Shown: in pieces, positions 1 through 5,064 of the stretch
Layout: each line of letters opens with the position of its first letter
Numbering within the stretch: position 1 is the first letter of the stretch
Source: Ktedonobacterales bacterium
GTDB taxonomy: Bacteria; Chloroflexota; Ktedonobacteria; Ktedonobacterales; JADMIN01
Direction: 5' to 3'
DNA: 5,067 nucleotides
Assembly: GCA_015478575.1 (NCBI GenBank)
Contig: JADMIN010000254.1
Location: 1 to 5,067 of the forward strand
Notes under the pieces: model-generated
Databases searched by the model: none
What the model saw: only the letters and a program-made list of their open reading frames with translations
What the model was told of the DNA's origin: nothing
Position numbers and translations under genes: made by a program

Positions 1-8
1 TACGGCGT

Positions 9-59
9 GTCGTGATATGCTACGTCATGTTGTGCTACCATGTCATGTTGTGCTACCAT
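9..59. repeat. 18-bp tandem repeat, two perfect copies plus one degenerate copy
   Basis: The unit GTCATGTTGTGCTACCAT occurs perfectly at 24-41 and 42-59. A diverged, shortened copy at 9-23 matches 12 of its 15 bases. Each unit ends in TGCTACCAT, which resembles an extended -10 element (TGnTAnnnT), so the array could be a promoter or operator region for the small thioredoxin-like gene that starts at 142. It could equally be a neutral tandem duplication. The array is more AT-rich than the surrounding DNA. Confidence 0.85.
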
Positions 60-141
60 ACGCGCGGGCGCCACACGGCCCGTCCCGCATGGAAAGTGTG
101 ATGGAACTGTAGTGGAGTGGCCTCGCGAAGGGAGAGGTAGC

Positions 142-465
142 ATGGCCCGGAAGATCGAGGTGCTCTATTTCGGAGATTGCCCGCACTACCAACGCGCCAT
201 CGAGGTCGTGCGCGATCTCTTGCGAGCGGAAGGCATCACCGCGTCTCTCGACGTGATCGCCGTAGAGACACCAGAAGAGGCGGAGCGCCAGCGGTTCTCT
301 GGCTCACCCACGATCCGCGTTGATGGGGTGGACATTGCTCCCATGCCCGAGGGCACGCTCCCAGCACTGGCTTGCCGCGTCTACCAGACGGCCGGGGGGA
401 GCCTGACACCGGTGCCGCCAGTCGAGATGCTTCTCAGGGCATTGCGCACCGCCCCAGCGGGGTAG
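142..465 (+). CDS. Small thioredoxin-fold protein (DF family (seleno)protein-like)
   Basis: This is a 107-residue, probably cytosolic, thioredoxin-like protein with no signal peptide. The start chosen is ATG 142, because GGAGAGG lies just upstream at 131-137; an in-frame ATG at 40 would add 34 residues that do not look like protein and run out of the tandem repeat. An N-terminal beta strand (IEVLYF) leads to a single active-site-like cysteine in GDCPHY (Cys13), followed by an amphipathic helix. The segment FSGSPTIRVDG carries the cis-proline (Pro56) typical of thioredoxin folds, and a second conserved-looking cysteine sits in ACRVY (Cys78). Relatives of this type are annotated as thioredoxin family or DF family (seleno)protein, some with selenocysteine at the Cys-Pro position; here the codon at that position is an ordinary TGC. 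The substrate is unknown; a redox or metal/mercury-related role is inferred from the fold only. The gene appears monocistronic, since pyrF downstream has its own promoter. Confidence 0.75.
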   Translation: MARKIEVLYFGDCPHYQRAIEVVRDLLRAEGITASLDVIAVETPEEAERQRFSGSPTIRVDGVDIAPMPEGTLPALACRVYQTAGGSLTPVPPVEMLLRALRTAPAG

Positions 466-547
466 CGCCACTCGCCGCTCGCGTGCGCGTTCCGCTTGGT
501 GGCCTCATTTGCTCATGCGCGGCGCTGGCCAGTTGCCCCCACGCCGC

Positions 548-556
548 TGGTATAAT
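548..556 (+). promoter_or_regulatory. Extended -10 promoter of pyrF
   Basis: TGGTATAAT is a perfect match to the extended -10 consensus (TGnTATAAT). No good -35 hexamer lies at 16-18 bp, as expected for an extended -10 promoter. Transcription would start near 562-564, giving a leader of about 70 nt before the GTG at 635. That leader contains the palindrome GGCCGGCC (564-571) and a short GGGG/CCCC hairpin (591-602). Confidence 0.7.
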
Positions 557-634
557 ACGCCTTGGCCGGCCCGGCGGATGTGCGCGCATGGGGGTGCGCC
601 CCGCTCGGCTGAGGCATGGGTGGGAGCGATTGCC

Positions 635-1594
635 GTGGATGAGTGCGCGTCCCTGACATTCATGGAGCGGCTGCGCCGCCGCTGGGAGCGGGCACATACG
701 CTGCTCTGCGTCGGGCTGGATGGCGAGCTGGAGCGCATGCCCGCCGTGGTGCGCGCGGGAGCGGGGGCGGGCGAGGACGCGGCGGAGGCGGCGCTCGTCG
801 CCTTCCACCAGGGCATTGTGGAGGCGACCGCTGATCTTGTCTGCGCCTTCAAGCCCAACAGCGCCTTCTTCGAGGCGCACGGGCCAGCCGGCATGCGCGC
901 GCTCCAGCGTATCATCGCGTTCATCCATGACCGCTACTCCGAGGTGCCCGTGCTCCTCGACGCCAAGCGCGGCGACGTTGGCAGCACGAGCCAGGCCTAC
1001 GCGCGCGCGGCCTTTGAGGTCTATGACGCTGATGCCATCACCCTCCAGCCGTACCTCGGCGCTGAGGCGCTGCGCCCCTTTCTGGAGCGCGCCGACCGTG
1101 GCCTCTTCATCCTCTGCCGCACCTCTAACCCTCGCGCGGGCGAGTTCCAGGATCTGCGGGTCAGCCGCGATCTGGGGCAGACATCTCCGCACGCTGGCGC
1201 CAGCCTAGACTCCACCGCGTCTTCCTTGCGGCCCGTGCCATCTGACCAGTCGGAGCCTCCTCCGCCGCTCTATCTGTATCTGGCGCGGCGTGTGGCTGAG
1301 ACGTGGAACGGGCAGGGCAACTGTGGGCTGGTCGTGGGCGCGACGTACCCACGGGAGTTGGCGGCGGTGCGGGCGGCGGTGGGCGATCTGCCGATCCTCG
1401 TGCCGGGCATCGGCGCGCAGGGCGGCGCTATCGCGGCCTCCGTGCGCGCGGGGCGCGATAGCCGTGGCCACGGCCTGCTCCTCAGCGCCAGCCGTGGCGT
1501 CCTCTACGCCTCCACCGGCCCCGACTACGCCGAGGCTGCCCGCCGCGAGGCCACCCGCCTGCGCGACGAGATCGAGCGCGCGCGCGGCGCATAA
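635..1594 (+). CDS. pyrF: Orotidine 5'-phosphate decarboxylase, type 2 (PyrF)
   Basis: This cytosolic enzyme decarboxylates OMP to UMP, the last step of de novo pyrimidine synthesis. From GTG 635 it has 319 residues. CVGLD (Asp29) is the first substrate-binding strand, FKPN holds Lys73, and the catalytic motif DAKRGD gives Asp109-Lys111-Asp114. QPYLG and LCRTSNP follow, then VPGIGAQGG (256-264) and SASRG with the phosphate-binding arginine (Arg287). The order and wording fit the Myxococcus-type subfamily. GTG 635 is preferred because GGGAG lies 8 nt upstream and because relatives have residues aligning with the LTF before Met10; ATG 662 (310 residues) is the alternative but has little Shine-Dalgarno. 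Residues 177-210 (1163-1264) are a Ser/Pro-rich insertion between QDLRV and PLYLYLA, where relatives usually have only a few residues, so the protein is longer than the usual 260-290. It is followed by pyrE in the same direction. Confidence 0.94.
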   Translation: MDECASLTFMERLRRRWERAHTLLCVGLDGELERMPAVVRAGAGAGEDAAEAALVAFHQGIVEATADLVCAFKPNSAFFEAHGPAGMRALQRIIAFIHDRYSEVPVLLDAKRGDVGSTSQAYARAAFEVYDADAITLQPYLGAEALRPFLERADRGLFILCRTSNPRAGEFQDLRVSRDLGQTSPHAGASLDSTASSLRPVPSDQSEPPPPLYLYLARRVAETWNGQGNCGLVVGATYPRELAAVRAAVGDLPILVPGIGAQGGAIAASVRAGRDSRGHGLLLSASRGVLYASTGPDYAEAARREATRLRDEIERARGA

Positions 1595-1684
1595 TCCTCC
1601 GTTGGGGGGTATTGGAGGGTGGTGTAGTACGCCGCGCCCTGAATCGGCGCGGGTACGCCTGCTGGGGGCGGCTGGCGAGACGCC
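1594..1684 (+). other. Hairpin series in the pyrF-pyrE spacer (possible attenuator or leader)
   Basis: The 164-bp spacer holds three consecutive inverted repeats. The first pairs 1594-1600 with 1614-1620 (7 bp, one G-U). The second pairs GTAC-G-CCGCGCC (1627-1638) with GGCGCGG-GTAC (1646-1656), an 11-bp stem with one bulged G and a 7-nt loop. The third pairs GGCG (1674-1677) with CGCC (1681-1684). None is followed by a T-run. The rest of the spacer holds a 10-bp direct repeat, AGAAGCGCAT, at 1712-1721 and 1728-1737, and two weak extended -10-like sites (TGGCATAAC 1702-1710, TGCGATAAG 1721-1729). So pyrE may be read through from pyrF, have its own promoter, or be attenuated; the sequence does not decide. 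Confidence 0.5.
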
Positions 1685-1758
1685 GACGGTGCCATCACAC
1701 CTGGCATAACGAGAAGCGCATGCGATAAGAAGCGCATCCTAGAAAAGGCACGTTCCCG

Positions 1759-2397
1759 ATGGCACACGAGACGATGACCCCGCTCCAGCGGGCCTTCGCC
1801 GATGAGCTGCTGGCGAGCGGCGCGGTGAAATTCGGCGCGTTCCGGCTGAAGCTGCACGAGCGGCAACCCGATGCTCCGCTGGCGCCGATCTATGTCAATC
1901 TGCGCGCGCTGCAATCCTTCCCCGATGCGATGGATGCCACGGTGGCCGCGCTGCGCGAGCTGATCGCGGCGCGGGGGGTGGTCTGCACCCGCTATGCGGG
2001 CATCCCGCTGGCGGCGACGCCGCTCGTGGCCGTGCTCTCACACCTCACGCGCATCCCCATGATCACCCCACGCGAGCCAAAGACCCATGGCTTGGCGGGC
2101 ACGATTGATGGCGCGTATACGCCTGGCGAGACTGTGCTGGTGATTGATGACCTCGTCACCCATGCCGAGAGCAAGATCGAGGCGATCCGCGTCCTAGAGG
2201 CCGTGGGGCTGGTGGTGCGCGATGTGGCGGTGTTGGTGGACCGCGAGCAGGGGGGCGCCGCTTCCCTCGCCGCGGCGGGCTACACGCTGCGCGCCGCCGT
2301 CACGCTGCGCCAATTGCTCGACTACTGGCGCGACTCCAGCGGCATTGCCGCCGCGACCTATGAGACGGTGCGCGCCTACCTGGACCGAGAGGCCTAA
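1759..2397 (+). CDS. pyrE: Orotate phosphoribosyltransferase (PyrE)
   Basis: This 212-residue cytosolic enzyme transfers phosphoribose from PRPP to orotate to form OMP, the substrate of PyrF encoded just upstream. The core is a type I phosphoribosyltransferase fold. YAGIPLAATPL is the usual substrate/pyrophosphate-loop region. PREPKTHG (104-111) is the mobile catalytic loop, keeping the equivalents of E. coli Lys103 and His105 (here Lys108 and His110). VLVIDDLVTHAESK carries the paired acidic residues Asp130-Asp131 of the PRPP motif, and LVDREQGG is the following strand typical of PyrE. The PRPP loop is unusual: THAES (134-138) stands where most family members have a glycine-containing TTGGS or TAGTA. 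ATG 1759 is preceded by AAAAGG at 1743-1748 with 10-nt spacing. The length is normal for the family, and the gene ends before a strong hairpin at 2467. Confidence 0.93.
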   Translation: MAHETMTPLQRAFADELLASGAVKFGAFRLKLHERQPDAPLAPIYVNLRALQSFPDAMDATVAALRELIAARGVVCTRYAGIPLAATPLVAVLSHLTRIPMITPREPKTHGLAGTIDGAYTPGETVLVIDDLVTHAESKIEAIRVLEAVGLVVRDVAVLVDREQGGAASLAAAGYTLRAAVTLRQLLDYWRDSSGIAAATYETVRAYLDREA

Positions 2398-2466
2398 CGA
2401 CACCGCTCGTCCACCCATCTCGATGCGTCGTGGGACCTTCCGCCCACATGCGCCGCCCTCCGATAT

Positions 2467-2524
2467 GCCCTCCCCTACCGCTTGCCCTCGGTGGTCGCAC
2501 CGGTGAGGGAGGTAGGGCGGGGGC
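2467..2524 (+). terminator. Terminator-like hairpin after pyrE
   Basis: This is a nested inverted repeat about 70 bp after the pyrE stop. CCCTACC (2473-2479) pairs with GGTAGGG (2511-2517), CCCTC (2485-2489) with GAGGG (2505-2509), and GGTG (2490-2493) with CACC (2498-2501) around a GTCG loop. Outer bases 2468-2471 can also pair with 2519-2522. There is no T-run afterwards, so it is either a U-less terminator or an mRNA 3'-end stabiliser. Confidence 0.5.
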
Positions 2525-2826
2525 ACATCCCCAGTCTCTGGCCACTCTCTACTCCACCTCCACCGCGCCTCCACCAGAACTGCTGGTCCTATCGTGCGAC
2601 GGCTGGCATAGGTGCCTCGTCCAGCACAGAAGCCACATCGCTGTGGGGGCAGCATTCGCGGATAGCAGGTGCCATCATAGGGAAATGCGCAAAAATCCGG
2701 CACGGAAGCCGCTACTCTAGCCGCGAGTTAGCCAGTTAGTACCATGCGGCACAGCGAAAGCTGGCGCCGGTCGGCTGACCCTGGTATGCTCGGTGTAGCG
2801 TTATGGCTGAGGCGCAAATGTTCTAA
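2525..2826. other. Non-coding stretch between pyrE terminator and CHAP leader
   Basis: No reading frame here has a credible start, Shine-Dalgarno or family motif. One imperfect hairpin is visible: TGCTGG (2581-2586) pairs with CCAGCA (2621-2626), enclosing CCTAT (2588-2592) with ATAGG (2608-2612). TGGTATGCT at 2782-2790 resembles an extended -10 (the hexamer matches TATAAT at 4 of 6 bases) and could start the transcript of the CHAP gene. I see no tRNA, rRNA or known small RNA signature. Confidence 0.4.
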
Positions 2827-3066
2827 CTCGCCGCGGGATGCGGCGAGGGGGCGCGAGCGCCTTGGCGGGCGGAGACGGGGAGGGGGCGAACGGCCTCCTC
2901 CGCCGCGCCGACCGCGTGACGCGGAGCATGATGGGATGCTGATGTGGTGCGTATGCGTCGGCACTGGAGCTGGCGCGGTGTAGCCGGGGCGGAGCGGAGC
3001 GCAGGACGCGCGAGGCGCGACCACCGGCGCTGGGAGGAGCGCGGAAGTCCCGCGCACATCCTGTCC
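2827..3066 (+). other. Structured 5' leader of the CHAP gene
   Basis: The sequence is very GC-rich with a series of inverted repeats. CTCGCCGC (2827-2834) pairs with GCGGCGAG (2840-2847), a perfect 8-bp stem with a 5-nt loop. GGCG (2850-2853) pairs with CGCC (2858-2861). GGCGGAG (2868-2874) pairs with CTCCGCC (2898-2904). CCGCG (2912-2916) pairs with CGCGG (2920-2924) around TGA. GCGCT (3027-3031) pairs with AGCGC (3038-3042). It ends at the strong Shine-Dalgarno of the gene at 3082. If transcribed from the weak promoter near 2785 it would be a leader of nearly 300 nt. I do not recognise a known riboswitch consensus. Part of the series may simply reflect high GC content. Confidence 0.4.
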
Positions 3067-3074
3067 AAGGGAGG
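3067..3074 (+). promoter_or_regulatory. Strong Shine-Dalgarno setting a TTG start
   Basis: AAGGGAGG lies 7 nt before TTG 3082, the best-spaced start in this frame. The upstream in-frame GTG at 2944 has no such site and would place 46 basic residues ahead of the signal peptide. Confidence 0.7.
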
Positions 3075-3081
3075 TTCGTGT

Positions 3082-3984
3082 TTGGTCGGACGTTCAGTGA
3101 ATTGGAAGGTGAGCGGGCGGTTCTTATCGCTCGCTATGTTGGGAGGCATTACGCTGAGTTCGGGTGCGGGGGGTGCTGGTCCGCTGGCGAGCGCGCAGTC
3201 CCTGCCCGGAAGTTCCTGGCTGACCCTCGCGCATCCGCAACTCTGCCCTCCTGGGAGCGCCTTCGCCGCTCCCGCCCTTACTCCGCTGGCACGCCAGCCA
3301 GGGAGTCTGGCGCGGAACTCGAAGGCCTCATGTAGCAGTCAGTGGGATGCGTCACGGATGACCTCCTTGCTCTCCGCGTCACTCGGCACGGCGGGCACGG
3401 ACGTGATCGGCCCGGTAATCGGCGTGGTGCCCTTGGCCTCGGTGCGGAAGCAGCCGGCCACTCCACTGACGCCCCCAAAGGCGACCGCCCACGCGGCCAC
3501 GACGACCGCCCGCGTGTGGACCGCCCAGACCACCGCGGTCCAGCCGCGTACTTCTGTGCCACGCGCGGCGATTCCCGCCGGCGGTCCGGGCATCTGGACG
3601 CCGGTGCCTGGCCGCTCCTCCTATGGGCTGGGTGATTTCGCGGGCGACCCCTATTCTGGTGCCTATGGCACCTGCACGTGGTATATCTGGTATCGCCACC
3701 GCAACGAGCCGCTGATGCAGCTCGGCAACGCTTGGCAGTGGGCGGCTAACGCGCGCGCGCGCGGCCTGTCCGTGGGCACGCGGCCAGTGGTAGGGGCGAC
3801 GGCGACCTTCCAGCCAGGAGTCGAGGGTGCGGGCGGTAGGGGCCATGTGGCTCGTGTCGAGGCCGTGCTCAGCAATGGCTGGTTCATCGTCTCGGAGATG
3901 AACTTCTCCTGGAACGGCGGCGGCTTCGGGCGGGTAGATTACCGCTACGCCTATGTCGGGCCGGGCGTCGCGTTTATCTACTAG
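3082..3984 (+). CDS. Secreted CHAP-domain cell-wall hydrolase
   Basis: This is a 300-residue exported protein predicted to cut peptidoglycan as an amidase or endopeptidase. From TTG 3082 it begins with a basic region (Arg4, Lys9, Arg13), a hydrophobic stretch (about 14-33) and a signal peptidase I site at ASA-Q (after residue 38). Residues 39-115 resemble no domain I know. Residues about 115-185 are a Pro/Thr/Ala-rich linker such as often spans a cell wall. The CHAP domain occupies about 188-300. YGTCTWYIWYR supplies the nucleophile Cys198, GRGHVARVE the histidine His255, and SEMN the polar third residue (Glu272 or Asn274). The domain ends at the stop codon, as is common for C-terminal CHAP domains. 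No SH3 or LysM binding domain is visible. The gene stands alone, between a structured leader and two downstream hairpins, and converges on dinB. A role in growth, division or sporulation-type remodelling is inference. Antisense frames across it are long only because of GC bias. Confidence 0.86.
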   Translation: MVGRSVNWKVSGRFLSLAMLGGITLSSGAGGAGPLASAQSLPGSSWLTLAHPQLCPPGSAFAAPALTPLARQPGSLARNSKASCSSQWDASRMTSLLSASLGTAGTDVIGPVIGVVPLASVRKQPATPLTPPKATAHAATTTARVWTAQTTAVQPRTSVPRAAIPAGGPGIWTPVPGRSSYGLGDFAGDPYSGAYGTCTWYIWYRHRNEPLMQLGNAWQWAANARARGLSVGTRPVVGATATFQPGVEGAGGRGHVARVEAVLSNGWFIVSEMNFSWNGGGFGRVDYRYAYVGPGVAFIY

Positions 3985-3995
3985 CGCCCATACGA

Positions 3996-4025
3996 GCGCG
4001 CGGGCGACCGCACACACCCGCGCGC
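3996..4025 (+). terminator. GC-rich hairpin directly after the CHAP gene
   Basis: GCGCGCGGG (3996-4004) pairs perfectly with CCCGCGCGC (4017-4025) around a 12-nt loop, 11 nt after the stop codon. The 9-bp all-GC stem in this position fits a terminator, although no T-run follows. Confidence 0.55.
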
Positions 4026-4054
4026 GAACGGTTGGCATCCCGTCTCATCTCGCA

Positions 4055-4099
4055 CGCAACGCCGGAGGCAGGCTTCTGAAGCCAGCTCCCGGCGTTGTG
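4055..4099. terminator. Bidirectional terminator-like hairpin between convergent genes
   Basis: CAACGCCGG (4057-4065) pairs with CCGGCGTTG (4089-4097), extended by a G-U and a C-G pair to 4055/4099. Inside it, GGCTTC (4071-4076) pairs with GAAGCC (4078-4083). Its position between the CHAP gene and the convergent dinB gene suits termination from both sides. No T-run follows on either strand. Confidence 0.6.
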
Positions 4100-4214
4100 C
4101 TGTCCCCTGCGCTATCTCTCTGGCGTGCGACACGGTACCACGGCATCCCGTCCCAGGCATCTCACGCATTGCGCCCCCGCGCCAGCGTGACCAGATCGCC
4201 AGTATGCTATCAGG

Positions 4215-4721
4215 CTAGATATGTGGCGCGTCGAGGCCGTGCATGCCCAGCGAGTAGGCCACCTCGCCGCCATGGTGCAGGTCATGCTCGATGAGATGCC
4301 AGACGACCCACCCGCGCGTGAACGTATAGGATTGTCCCCGCCGCTCGGCGTGAACCGTCTCGGCCAGGTCGGCGGGCGTCCAGCGTGCCAGCGCCTGGCG
4401 CATCGCGGCCCAGGTCGCGGCTAGCCCGCGCACCAGTTCGTTTGCTGTGCGCACCGGCGGTTTGGGCTGCTCCGCTTCCCATTGCTTGAGGGTGGCGAAG
4501 TCATCCCCCACCACGCCCAGCGCATCGTGAAACCAGCCTGCCCGCACGGCGACGATATGCGTGGCCAGTTCGCCGATGGAGCGCAGACGCGGCGCCGCGC
4601 GCAGGGTGAGCTGCTCAGCGGAAAGGGGGGCAAGCGCGGCGCTCAACTGGTCCTGATAGGTTTGCCAGCCGTGGTAGAAGATGGGCAGGGCGTTGGCGCT
4701 TTCGCTCATGTGTTCGCTCAA
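4215..4721 (-). CDS. DinB-family (DinB/YfiT-like) metalloprotein
   Basis: This is a 168-residue cytosolic four-helix-bundle protein of the DinB superfamily, whose members bind a divalent metal through three histidines and include thiol-dependent transferases and many uncharacterised stress proteins. The first ligand is His55 in GELATHIVAVRAGWF. The other two are His146 and His150 in WHLIEHDLHHGGEV, the characteristic C-terminal signature. LTLRAAPRLRSIGELATHI matches the usual N-terminal pattern. The substrate cannot be told from sequence. The start chosen is TTG 4721, because AAGGAG (4735-4730 on this strand) lies 8 nt ahead; ATG 4709 would start four residues later, at Met5, with about 20-nt spacing. 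The full length is typical of the family. The gene is convergent with the CHAP gene and points away from the putative origin. Confidence 0.88.
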   Translation of the reverse strand: MSEHMSESANALPIFYHGWQTYQDQLSAALAPLSAEQLTLRAAPRLRSIGELATHIVAVRAGWFHDALGVVGDDFATLKQWEAEQPKPPVRTANELVRGLAATWAAMRQALARWTPADLAETVHAERRGQSYTFTRGWVVWHLIEHDLHHGGEVAYSLGMHGLDAPHI

Positions 4722-4786
4722 GGTTTGTGCTCCTTGCTTGTCAGATGGCGCGACGCCACGCCAGGCGCATGTGCGACCGTGAGGAG

Positions 4787-4792
4787 AGTATA
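4787..4792 (-). promoter_or_regulatory. Possible -10 element for dinB
   Basis: On the minus strand TATACT (5 of 6 to TATAAT) lies about 65 nt before the TTG start. No good -35 is seen. It abuts an inverted repeat, AGCGC (4792-4796) with GCGCT (4800-4804), which could serve as an operator. A second small inverted repeat, TGGCG-CGA-CGCCA, sits at 4746-4758 in the leader. Confidence 0.35.
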
Positions 4793-4884
4793 GCGCGTGG
4801 CGCTAGGCGCTCCGGTCGAGCGGGGTGGATGGACGAGCGGCGCTGCGGTGTGTGGGCGCGGCGTCCCTCCAGCGGTGTCCAGAG

Positions 4885-4893
4885 TTGTCCACA
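4885..4893 (+). promoter_or_regulatory. DnaA box
   Basis: TTGTCCACA, one base from the strict consensus and a common variant in high-GC bacteria. It lies 20 bp before the next box in the same orientation. Confidence 0.75.
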
Positions 4894-4904
4894 GGTGGGG
4901 GCAC

Positions 4905-4913
4905 TTATCCACA
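4905..4913 (+). promoter_or_regulatory. DnaA box, perfect consensus
   Basis: TTATCCACA, an exact match. With the next box it forms the inverted repeat TTATCCAC (4905-4912) and GTGGATAA (4920-4927), separated by 7 bp. Confidence 0.85.
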
Positions 4914-4918
4914 GAGAC

Positions 4919-4927
4919 GGTGGATAA
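4919..4927 (-). promoter_or_regulatory. DnaA box
   Basis: The minus strand reads TTATCCACC, 8 of 9 to consensus. It faces the perfect box at 4905 and is the only minus-oriented site in the left cluster. Confidence 0.7.
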
Positions 4928-4938
4928 CTCGCCAACAT

Positions 4939-4981
4939 GGGCGGGAAGCGGGTTGGGGAGCGTGGGCGGGGAGGGGCGGGG
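4939..4981 (+). other. G-tract run with quadruplex potential
   Basis: Eight tracts of three or four G occur on the plus strand within 43 bases (4939-4941, 4943-4945, 4950-4952, 4955-4958, 4964-4966, 4968-4971, 4973-4976, 4978-4981), with loops of 1-5 nt. Two G-quadruplexes could form side by side between the DnaA-box clusters. Confidence 0.65.
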
Positions 4982-5014
4982 AGTTGGTCAGCGTGGCTGG
5001 CGGAAGGCCTGGAT

Positions 5015-5023
5015 GGTGGATAA
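5015..5023 (-). promoter_or_regulatory. DnaA box
   Basis: The minus strand reads TTATCCACC, 8 of 9 to consensus. It is the first of three same-orientation boxes at 20-21 bp spacing. Confidence 0.7.
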
Positions 5024-5035
5024 CCGCCCGAAAAA

Positions 5036-5044
5036 TGTGGACAA
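5036..5044 (-). promoter_or_regulatory. DnaA box
   Basis: The minus strand reads TTGTCCACA, the same variant as at 4885. It lies 21 bp from the previous box. Confidence 0.75.
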
Positions 5045-5055
5045 CCGCCCCCGAA

Positions 5056-5064
5056 TGTGTATAA
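5056..5064 (-). promoter_or_regulatory. DnaA box
   Basis: The minus strand reads TTATACACA, which fits TTWTNCACA. It lies 20 bp from the previous box, close to the window end. Confidence 0.75.

Noticed and set aside
9..59. CRISPR array
   Set aside because: The repeats are directly abutting 18-mers without spacers, so this is a simple tandem repeat.
434..1192. Long antisense reading frame opposite pyrF (252 codons)
   Set aside because: It lies opposite a well-supported pyrF, has no family motif or Shine-Dalgarno, and such frames are expected in GC-rich coding DNA.
2484..2512. Resemblance to a T-box antiterminator (GGTGGTCGCACCG)
   Set aside because: The conserved GGTGGNACCGCG is not matched exactly, no other T-box stems are seen, and the downstream gene is not amino-acid related. 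The bases are better explained as the apex of the hairpin after pyrE.
2398..2740. Several short frames (such as 2430-2720 and 2482-2739) as small genes
   Set aside because: They have no Shine-Dalgarno, low-complexity composition and overlap a strong hairpin and each other.
2827..3066. ydaO-type (c-di-AMP) riboswitch upstream of the CHAP gene
   Set aside because: The context fits, but I could not find the conserved sequence blocks of that riboswitch; only unspecific GC-rich hairpins are visible.
2944..3081. N-terminal extension of the CHAP protein from GTG 2944
   Set aside because: It would put 46 Arg-rich residues ahead of a good signal peptide, lacks a Shine-Dalgarno, and overlaps the hairpin series.
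3078..3335. Alternative frame from GTG 3078 sharing the same Shine-Dalgarno
   Set aside because: Spacing to the Shine-Dalgarno is too short (about 3-4 nt), and the product overlaps the signal peptide of the CHAP gene without recognisable features.
3379..4038. Antisense frame of 219 codons opposite the CHAP gene
   Set aside because: The plus strand encodes a clear signal peptide and CHAP catalytic motifs; the antisense product is Arg/Ala-rich without recognisable features.
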